NCBI RefSeq assembly: GCF_014193375.1
Contig: NZ_JACHZF010000030.1
Span: 1-39,424 of the forward strand
DNA length: 39,424 bases
Source of the DNA: Halomonas campaniensis
GTDB taxonomy: Bacteria > Pseudomonadota > Gammaproteobacteria > Pseudomonadales > Halomonadaceae
Reading direction: 5' to 3'
Each line of letters opens with the position of its first letter. The stretch's first letter is position 1. This document shows, piece by piece, positions 33,402 to 39,424 of this stretch. Position numbers and translations under genes: made by a program. A model generated the notes under the pieces. The model was not told the DNA's origin. It did not search any database and worked only from the letters and a program-made list of their open reading frames with translations.

Positions 33402-35411
33402 ATGACGCATACTGCTGACAACGACGGCACCCGGCAGGCCAAGGAGAAGATCCGCCAGATGCGGACCCTGCCGCTGCCACTGCGCTGGATTCCCGGCGCC
33501 GTGACGGTGGCCCTCCTGCTGATGACCCTGGACTACCTCTTCAATTTCGGCCACTTGACCTTCATCACCGGACTGGAGACCCAGTTCTACTATGCGGTGG
33601 TGGCCCTTCTGCTGCCGCTGATCTATCTGCTCTGGCCGCTGACACCGGCAGGCCAGCATCGCCCCATTCCCTGGTACGACTATCTGCTCAGCGCCGTGAC
33701 CCTGTCGGTCAGCGGCTACTTCGTGATCAACGCCGACTCCATCCTGGAGCGGGGCTGGGCCTTCGCGGCGCCGGATACCGCTCTATGGGTCAGCTATGCC
33801 TGGTGGCTGCTGATCATCGAGGCGTCGCGACGCGCCGGCGGCTGGCCCATCGCCGTGATCGTCACCCTCTTCTCCCTCTACCCGCTGGTCGCCGACGTAA
33901 TGCCGGGCCCCATTCAGGCCTTTCCCTCATCACTCTCGGAAACCGCCATGTACCACACCATGAGCACCGAGAGCATCATGGGCATTCCGCTGCAGGCCTT
34001 CGCCGGCCTGGTGATCGGCTTCCTGGTATTCGGGGTGGTGCTGCAGAAAAGCGGCGGAGGCAAGTTCTTCATCAACCTGGCCTTCGCCCTGCTCGGCCAT
34101 GTACGGGGCGGTCCGGCCAAGGTATCGATCTTCTCCAGCGGTCTGATGGGCTCGATGAGCGGCAGTGTGATCAGCAACGTGCTGACCACCGGCGTGCTGT
34201 CGATTCCCGCCATGCGGCGCATCGGCATGAACCGCTCCTTCGCCGGCGGAGTCGAGGCCTGTGCCTCCACCGGCGGGGTACTGATGCCCCCGGTGATGGG
34301 CGCCACCGCCTTCGTCATGGCGATGTTTCTCGACGTGCCCTATTCCGCCGTTGTACTGGCCGCCATCATCCCGTCGATCCTCTATTTCCTGGGCCTGTTC
34401 ATCCAGATCGATGCCTACGCCGCACGCAACGACATCAAGGGGTTGCCCACTGTCGAATTGCCATCACTCTGGCAGACGCTGAAGGAGGGCTGGTACTTCA
34501 TCTTCGTCTTCGCGCTGCTGGTCTGGATGCTGCTGGTGATGCAGCGCGAGGCCGTGGCCCCCTTCTACGCCACCGCGCTCCTGCTGGTCCTCAACCAGCT
34601 CTCCCGCCACAACCGATGGGGCTGGAAGGAGCTTGGCGAGGCGCTGTCGGGTGCGGCCAAGCTGTTCGCCGAGCTGATCGCCATCCTGGCAGGCGTGGGG
34701 ATGCTAGTGGGCGCGCTCTCCATGACGGGGCTCTCCGGCACCATCGCCAACGACTTCATCCACCTGGCGGGGGGCAGTGTGCCTCTGCTGCTGATCATGG
34801 GTGCCCTGACCAGCTTCGTGCTGGGTATCGGCATGACCGTTACCGCCGCCTACATCTTCCTGGCGGTGGCCCTGGCACCGGCCCTGATCCAGGGCGGCGG
34901 CCTCGACCCGATGGCGGTGCACCTGTTCATCCTCTACTGGGGCATGCTCAGTTTCATCACGCCGCCGGTGGCGCTGGGCGCCTTCGCCGCCGCTACCGTC
35001 GCCGGCGCCCGACCGATGTCGACCGGCCTGCAGGCCATGCGGCTGGGCAGCGTGATCTACTTCATTCCCTTCCTGTTCGTGCTCAACCCGGCGCTGATCA
35101 TGCAGGGCGAACCACTGCAGATCGTGCTGGTGTTCGTCCAGGCACTGGCGGGCATCGTGCTGTTCGCCTCGGCCATGCAGGGCTACCTGATCGGGGTCGG
35201 TCGATTGGGTCATGGCGCGATTCAGGAGACAGCGATCCGCGCCCTGGTGCTGATCTCGGGGCTCACTCTGGCCCTGCCCGGAGGCGGCATGGTGCCGCTC
35301 AGCCAAGTCGAACTGCTCGGTATCTCGCTGGCCGCCCTGGTGCCTGCCGTCCTGCTGGCCCGCTGGAGTCAACGCCACCGTCGTGACGGCTCGCACGAGC
35401 CGAGCCTGTGA
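33402..35411 (+). CDS. TRAP transporter fused permease (DctQ-DctM type, TAXI class)
   Basis: The 669-residue inner-membrane protein has a cytoplasmic N-terminus (about 30 residues), about four helices of the small DctQ-like part (to about 170), and a DctM core. The core shows the TAXI-permease motifs KSGGGKFFINLAFALLGHVRGGPAK, SGLMGSMSGSVISNVLTTGVLSIPAM, GVEACASTGGVLMPPVMGATAFVMA and, in the second half, GMLSFITPPVALGAFAAA. TAXI systems typically have this fused permease. No strong ribosome binding site precedes the ATG (33402), so translation may depend on readthrough from the preceding gene. It uses the ion gradient rather than ATP. Confidence 0.93.
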   Translation: MTHTADNDGTRQAKEKIRQMRTLPLPLRWIPGAVTVALLLMTLDYLFNFGHLTFITGLETQFYYAVVALLLPLIYLLWPLTPAGQHRPIPWYDYLLSAVTLSVSGYFVINADSILERGWAFAAPDTALWVSYAWWLLIIEASRRAGGWPIAVIVTLFSLYPLVADVMPGPIQAFPSSLSETAMYHTMSTESIMGIPLQAFAGLVIGFLVFGVVLQKSGGGKFFINLAFALLGHVRGGPAKVSIFSSGLMGSMSGSVISNVLTTGVLSIPAMRRIGMNRSFAGGVEACASTGGVLMPPVMGATAFVMAMFLDVPYSAVVLAAIIPSILYFLGLFIQIDAYAARNDIKGLPTVELPSLWQTLKEGWYFIFVFALLVWMLLVMQREAVAPFYATALLLVLNQLSRHNRWGWKELGEALSGAAKLFAELIAILAGVGMLVGALSMTGLSGTIANDFIHLAGGSVPLLLIMGALTSFVLGIGMTVTAAYIFLAVALAPALIQGGGLDPMAVHLFILYWGMLSFITPPVALGAFAAATVAGARPMSTGLQAMRLGSVIYFIPFLFVLNPALIMQGEPLQIVLVFVQALAGIVLFASAMQGYLIGVGRLGHGAIQETAIRALVLISGLTLALPGGGMVPLSQVELLGISLAALVPAVLLARWSQRHRRDGSHEPSL

Positions 35412-35455
35412 AACGAACCGGCCACACACCACGCCCATAACCCGGAGCTCATTGC

Positions 35456-36895
35456 ATGCCAGCCTGTGTCCACTACCAGCGCCATGACGACATCGGTGTG
35501 ATCCGCATCGACAACCCGCCCGTCAACGCCCTCGGCCATGCCGTGCGCAGCGGCCTGCTCGAGGCGCTCGATCGGGGCCTGGCCGATGACGGCGCACGCG
35601 CCCTGGTGCTGATGGCAGACGGCCGCACCTTCATTGCCGGTGCCGATATCCACGAGTTCGGTCAGCCTCCGCGGCAGCCGATACTGCCGGAGGTCATCGC
35701 CCGTCTCGAGGCCAGCACCAAGCCCCTGGTGGCGGTACTGCACGGCACAGCCCTGGGCGGCGGCCTCGAGGTGGCACTGGGCTGCCACTACCGTGTGGCC
35801 CTGCCGGGCACCCGGGTCGGCCTGCCCGAGGTCAAGCTCGGCCTGCTGCCCGGTGCCGGCGGCACCCAGCGGCTGCCCCGCCTGGTCGGTGTGGACAGCG
35901 CCCTGGCACTGATCACAAGCGGACGTTTCGTGCCCGCCGAGGAGGCATTGGCGCTGGGTATCATCGATGCCATTGACGCGACCGCTGCCCCGCTCGATGC
36001 CGGCCTCGGCGCCGCTCGCGACATCCTGGCAGGCCAACGCACCGCCCGCCGAACCGGCGAGCTGCCCGCGCCCGCCGCAGACCCCGGGGCCATCGCGCGC
36101 CATCGGGCTCGGCTCGACACCGAGGCGCCCGAACTGTTCTCGCCATTCCGTTGCCTCGAGGCGGTCGCGGCCAGCAGCGAAGCGAGCCTGACCGAGGGGC
36201 TGCGCCGCGAGCGCGAGCTGTTCCTCGCCTGCATGGACTCTCCCCAGCGGGCCGGACTGATCCATGCCTTCTTCGCCGCCCGCGCCCCGCACAGGGTGCC
36301 GGATACCGAAGAATCCGCGACGCTGACCCATATCGCCCTGCTCGGTGAGCATCCGCTCTTCGAGCGCCTCAAGGGCAATGCCGGGCGCACCGGCATCGCG
36401 TTGACGGACCAGCCGGAGGCCTCGACACAGGTCTGCCTGATCGCCCCTGACCACGCGGTTCCCCGCTGTCCGGCGGGGTGTGCGTCCATCGTCTTGCGGC
36501 CGGCCGAGGGCACCGGCCGGCTGGCTGAACTGGACGCAGACCTGGTGCTGGTCACGCCGCCACAGGGCGCGCTGATGGAGCTGGTCGCCACTCGCGCCAA
36601 CGCCCAGCAGCAGCAGGCCGCGGCCTCTGCCCTCAAGGCGCTGTGTCAGGCCGTCGTGGTGAGCCGCCGCGACAGCCTGCTCGCAGCGCTGCATCGGGCG
36701 GCGAACGCCGCGCCGGATAACCGCTGCGCCGCCATGGAGGCGGCCAGCCTGCTCCTCGCCGAGCAGGGCTTCTGCTACCGCTCCAGCGATATCGACCTGC
36801 TGGCCGTCGAGGTCCTGGGCTACCCGCGTCACCTCGGTGGCCCCCACTACCAGGCCACTCTCTCTGCATCCGCCACCTCGGAGACATCCCCATGA
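35456..36895 (+). CDS. Enoyl-CoA hydratase with a degenerate 3-hydroxyacyl-CoA dehydrogenase tail
   Basis: The 479-residue protein starts with a full crotonase domain (1-250): oxyanion segment [11 protein letters not shown], Glu105 in [11 protein letters not shown] and Glu125 in [20 protein letters not shown], the same 20-residue spacing as the FadB catalytic pair. After the usual linker ([23 protein letters not shown]) comes a shrunken dehydrogenase. The GxGxxG loop is replaced by [14 protein letters not shown], the HFFNP catalytic segment is missing, and only one late C-terminal repeat remains ([31 protein letters not shown]). It should hydrate an enoyl-CoA but not bind NAD. ATG 35456 has GGAG upstream, and the last bases overlap the next start (ATGA). 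PimF-like proteins carry the complete fusion. Confidence 0.85.
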   Translation: MPACVHYQRHDDIGVIRIDNPPVNALGHAVRSGLLEALDRGLADDGARALVLMADGRTFIAGADIHEFGQPPRQPILPEVIARLEASTKPLVAVLHGTALGGGLEVALGCHYRVALPGTRVGLPEVKLGLLPGAGGTQRLPRLVGVDSALALITSGRFVPAEEALALGIIDAIDATAAPLDAGLGAARDILAGQRTARRTGELPAPAADPGAIARHRARLDTEAPELFSPFRCLEAVAASSEASLTEGLRRERELFLACMDSPQRAGLIHAFFAARAPHRVPDTEESATLTHIALLGEHPLFERLKGNAGRTGIALTDQPEASTQVCLIAPDHAVPRCPAGCASIVLRPAEGTGRLAELDADLVLVTPPQGALMELVATRANAQQQQAAASALKALCQAVVVSRRDSLLAALHRAANAAPDNRCAAMEAASLLLAEQGFCYRSSDIDLLAVEVLGYPRHLGGPHYQATLSASATSETSP

Positions 36896-38088
36896 ACCTG
36901 ACCTACAGTGCCGAGGAGCAGGCGTTCCGCCAGGACGTACGCGACTTTCTCGCCACGTCACTCCCCGACGACATCCGCGAACGCGTGCGGCTCGGCCGTC
37001 GGCTCTCCGCCGATGACCACGTGCGCTGGCAGAATATTCTCAGTGAGCGCGGCTGGCTGGCCGCCAACTGGCCCGAGGCACACGGGGGGCCCGGCTGGGG
37101 CCCGGTGCAACGGCACATCTTCGACGAGGAGTGTGCCGCCGCCCATGCGCCGACCGTGGTGCCGTTTGGCGTCAACATGGTCGCGCCGGTGATCATGAAA
37201 TTCGGTAGCGAAGCGCAGCAGCGCCACTACCTGCCGCGCATCCTCGCCAACCGGGACTGGTGGTGTCAGGGCTACTCCGAACCCGGGGCCGGCTCCGACC
37301 TGGCCAGCCTCAAGACCCGCGCCGTGCGCGACGGTGACCACTATGTCGTCACCGGGCAGAAGACCTGGACCACCCTGGGACAGCACGCCAACATGATGTT
37401 CTGCCTCGTGCGTACCGACCCGGACGCCAGGAAGCAGGCCGGCATCAGCTTTCTGCTGATCGACATGGCAAGTCCGGGCATCACGATACGCCCGATCATC
37501 ACCCTCGATGGCGCCCACGAGGTCAACGAGGTCTTCCTCGACGAGGTCCGCGTGCCGGTGGCCAACCGCATCGGCGAGGAGGGACAGGGCTGGACCTGTG
37601 CCAAGTTCCTGCTGACCCACGAACGCACCGGCATTGCCGGGCTCGGCCACGCCAAGCAGGCACTGCGCCATCTCAAGTCACTGGCCACCCGGGTCCCGCA
37701 TCGCGGGCGACCGCTCCTCGAGCTGGCGAGCTTCCGCCAGCGGGTGGTGAAGGCCGAGCTCGAGCTGATGGCACTGGAGGTCACTAACCTGCGGGTCATC
37801 GCCGCGGCTCAGGATGGCAGCGTGCCGGGAGCGGAGAGTTCGCTGCTCAAGGTCCGCGGCTCGGAACTTCGCCAGGAGCTCAGTGAACTGACCCGCCGCG
37901 CCCTGGGGCCGGCCGCGCTGCCCTTCTTTCCCGACTTCCTTCACGGAGACGGCGAGCTCGACGACCCGACCCTGGCGGAGAGCGCCGCAGGCGCCGCCCA
38001 GTACTTCAATCGCCGCAAGCTATCGATCTATGGCGGTGCCAACGAGATCCAGAAGAGCATCGTCGCCAAGACAATTCTTGGCATGTGA
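36892..38088 (+). CDS. Acyl-CoA dehydrogenase, large subunit (PimC/FadE-type)
   Basis: The 398-residue flavoprotein has the family signature YSEPGAGSDLASLKTRA and an N-terminal GWLAANWPEAHGGPGWG seen in large PimC-like subunits. At the medium-chain-type base position it has Gly (IYGGANEIQ), but Glu244 in THERTGIAGLG occupies the isovaleryl-type position, so that Glu is probably the catalytic base. The start overlaps the hydratase stop. It is followed 32 bases later by a second, shorter dehydrogenase. Homologues pair as heteromers in pimelate and steroid side-chain degradation. The substrate is unknown. Confidence 0.88.
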   Translation: MNLTYSAEEQAFRQDVRDFLATSLPDDIRERVRLGRRLSADDHVRWQNILSERGWLAANWPEAHGGPGWGPVQRHIFDEECAAAHAPTVVPFGVNMVAPVIMKFGSEAQQRHYLPRILANRDWWCQGYSEPGAGSDLASLKTRAVRDGDHYVVTGQKTWTTLGQHANMMFCLVRTDPDARKQAGISFLLIDMASPGITIRPIITLDGAHEVNEVFLDEVRVPVANRIGEEGQGWTCAKFLLTHERTGIAGLGHAKQALRHLKSLATRVPHRGRPLLELASFRQRVVKAELELMALEVTNLRVIAAAQDGSVPGAESSLLKVRGSELRQELSELTRRALGPAALPFFPDFLHGDGELDDPTLAESAAGAAQYFNRRKLSIYGGANEIQKSIVAKTILGM

Positions 38089-38120
38089 ATCGCCGATCCT
38101 CCGTACCCAAGGAGCCGTCC

Positions 38121-39242
38121 ATGGACTTTTCCCTGACCGACGAGCAGCGCATGCTCGCCGACACCCTTGATCGCCTGATTGCCGACCGGGTCGCCCCCGA
38201 GCAGCGCCGCGCCATGCTCGAAGCACCTGCCGATGAACCTTTGGCGCTGTGGCAGACCTTCGCCGAACTGGGGCTGCTGCACATGCCCTTCGCCGAGGAG
38301 GTCGGCGGCCTCGGCGGTGAGGGCACCGACCTGATGCTCATCATGCAGGCCCTGGGACGCGGCCTGGTGCCCGCCCCCTACCTGGCCGGCCTGGTGCTAC
38401 CTGGTGATCTGCTGGCCCGGCTCGGCGATGCCGGGCAGCAGGCGCGCTGGCTGACCCCGCTGCTGGAGGGCGAACATCAGCTGGCACTGGCCTGGCAGGA
38501 GAACGACGCCCGCTACGATGCCCACGGCATCACCACCGCGGCGCGCCAGGATGGTGATGGCTGGCGCCTCGATGGCAACAAGCAGCTGGTGCTCAATGCC
38601 GCCTCGGCCGCTGCCCTGCTGGTCACCGCCCGACTCGACGATGGGCGCCTGGGCCTGTTCGTTGTCCCCGCCGACGCCCCCGGCCTGTCGCGTCGCGACT
38701 ACCGCACCATCGACGACCAGTCGGCCAGCGACCTGACTCTGGACGCCGTCTCGTTGAGCGACGCCAGCTGTCTCGGTCTCGACGTCGCCCAGGCCCTCGA
38801 TGCCACCCTTGCGCTCGGCCGCGCGGCGCTGTGTGCCGAGGCAGTCGGTGCCATGGAGGTCGCCTGCGAGCAGACCCTCGACTACCTCAAGGAGCGCCAG
38901 CAGTTCGGCACCTCCCTGTCGGCGTTCCAGAGCCTGCAGCACCGCATGGTCGACATGCACCTGCACCTCGAGCAGGCCCGCTCCATGGCGATTCTCGCCG
39001 CCACCAGCCTGACCCTTCCCGATGCCGAGCGTGACTATCGCCTCGCCGCGGCCAAGGCCTACTGCGGCGAGGCCGCCCGCTTCGTCGCCGAGCAAGCCAT
39101 CCAGTTGCATGGTGGCATGGGCATGAGCGAAGAGTGCTACGTATCGCACTACGCCAAGCACCTGGTGATGTTCGATCACTACCTGGGTGACGTCGATCAC
39201 CACCTCGACCATGTCAGCGACCACCTTGTCGACGCGGCCTGA
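38121..39242 (+). CDS. Acyl-CoA dehydrogenase, small subunit (PimD/FadE-type)
   Basis: The 373-residue partner keeps the N-terminal MDFSLTDEQRMLADTL, LPFAEEVGG-like segment MPFAEEVGGLGGEGTDL, KERQQFGTSLSAFQSLQHRMVDM and AIQLHGGMGMSEECYVSHY, as in PimD-type subunits. Neither base position carries the expected Glu: LALGRAALCAEAVG has Gly-Arg where the large subunit has Glu-Arg. The usual E-P-G-S-D signature of the FAD region is also eroded (LAWQENDARYDAHG). It therefore probably has no active site of its own and completes the FAD/substrate pocket of the large subunit. AAGGAG precedes ATG 38121. Confidence 0.87.
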   Translation: MDFSLTDEQRMLADTLDRLIADRVAPEQRRAMLEAPADEPLALWQTFAELGLLHMPFAEEVGGLGGEGTDLMLIMQALGRGLVPAPYLAGLVLPGDLLARLGDAGQQARWLTPLLEGEHQLALAWQENDARYDAHGITTAARQDGDGWRLDGNKQLVLNAASAAALLVTARLDDGRLGLFVVPADAPGLSRRDYRTIDDQSASDLTLDAVSLSDASCLGLDVAQALDATLALGRAALCAEAVGAMEVACEQTLDYLKERQQFGTSLSAFQSLQHRMVDMHLHLEQARSMAILAATSLTLPDAERDYRLAAAKAYCGEAARFVAEQAIQLHGGMGMSEECYVSHYAKHLVMFDHYLGDVDHHLDHVSDHLVDAA

Positions 39243-39269
39243 CCGCTGATTGCAACAAAGGAGAACGAC

Positions 39270-39424
39270 GTGGCAACAAGCGAACGCGATTCGATGGATT
39301 TCGATGTGGTGATCGTCGGCGCCGGGCCTTCGGGCCTGGCCGCCGCGTGCCGACTGATGCAGCAGGCCAATGAGGCCGAGCAGGAGCTGACGGTTTGCGT
39401 GGTGGAGAAGGGCTCCGAGGTGGG
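39270..39424 (+). CDS. Electron-transfer flavoprotein-ubiquinone oxidoreductase, N-terminal part
   Basis: A GTG at 39270 with AAAGGAG upstream opens MATSERDSMDFDVVIVGAGPSGLAAACRLMQQANEAEQ, ending at the window edge with VCVVEKGSEV. The FAD dinucleotide fold GAGPSGLAAA and the closely matching VVEKGSEVG are typical of ETF-QO, the membrane iron-sulfur flavoprotein that takes electrons from ETF and gives them to ubiquinone. Only 51 residues are visible. Placement 27 bases after two acyl-CoA dehydrogenase genes makes functional sense. Confidence 0.88.
   Translation, partial: MATSERDSMDFDVVIVGAGPSGLAAACRLMQQANEAEQELTVCVVEKGSEV

Noticed and set aside
1..39424. CRISPR arrays, rRNA operons, toxin-antitoxin pairs, prophage structural genes
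   Set aside because: No regularly spaced repeats, rRNA motifs, small paired genes or phage structural proteins were seen; apart from the left edge the window is ordinary chromosome.

Overview
The window is dense, strongly GC-rich bacterial chromosome (G+C looks to be about two thirds by eye) whose gene content and order fit a gammaproteobacterium, most likely a halophile of the Halomonadaceae. Evidence for this is the mltD-gloB-methyltransferase-rnhA-dnaQ-nudC block, YaeQ, SohB, NhaP2, YejABEF and a TAXI-type TRAP system, all with short gaps and many overlapping start/stop codons. The assignment is inference from gene content; no rRNA or intact tRNA lies in the window.

Left edge (1-1460): the end of a genomic island. 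It holds the terminal part of an IS3-family element, an AT-rich tyrosine-recombinase gene cut off by that element before its last catalytic residues, and a short displaced 3' end of a serine-type tRNA ending in CCA and followed by the tRNA's terminator. This is the expected footprint of integration into a tRNA gene.

Core region (1518-17282): yaeQ and nhaP2 (convergent); an orphan NMT1-like binding protein overlapping a DnaQ-type exonuclease/GIY-YIG fusion; a YbfF-like esterase; the queuosine-precursor transporter yhhQ, which is preceded by a good candidate preQ1-I riboswitch; a propionyl-CoA synthetase-like gene divergent from an ArsR-type regulator; sohB; a small SCP2-domain protein behind a PsrA-like palindrome; then nudC, dnaQ, rnhA, a methyltransferase, gloB and mltD.

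Middle (17387-31962): the yejABEF peptide ABC importer, a membrane diguanylate cyclase, rsuA with an omega-amidase gene (yafV), rarD, a stand-alone FAD oxidoreductase resembling the part that precedes SelD in fusion proteins, and metY divergent from a SulP anion transporter.

Right end (31990-39424): an apparent catabolic operon. A sigma70-like promoter with a cluster of palindromes precedes a TAXI TRAP binding protein, a fused TRAP permease, an enoyl-CoA hydratase carrying a degenerate 3-hydroxyacyl-CoA dehydrogenase tail, two unequal acyl-CoA dehydrogenases that look like subunits of one PimCD/FadE-type heteromer, and the start of an ETF-ubiquinone oxidoreductase. Read together, these genes would import a carboxylate, dehydrogenate its CoA ester, hydrate it, and pass electrons through ETF to the quinone pool. 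The substrate is unknown, and this is the most interesting part of the window.
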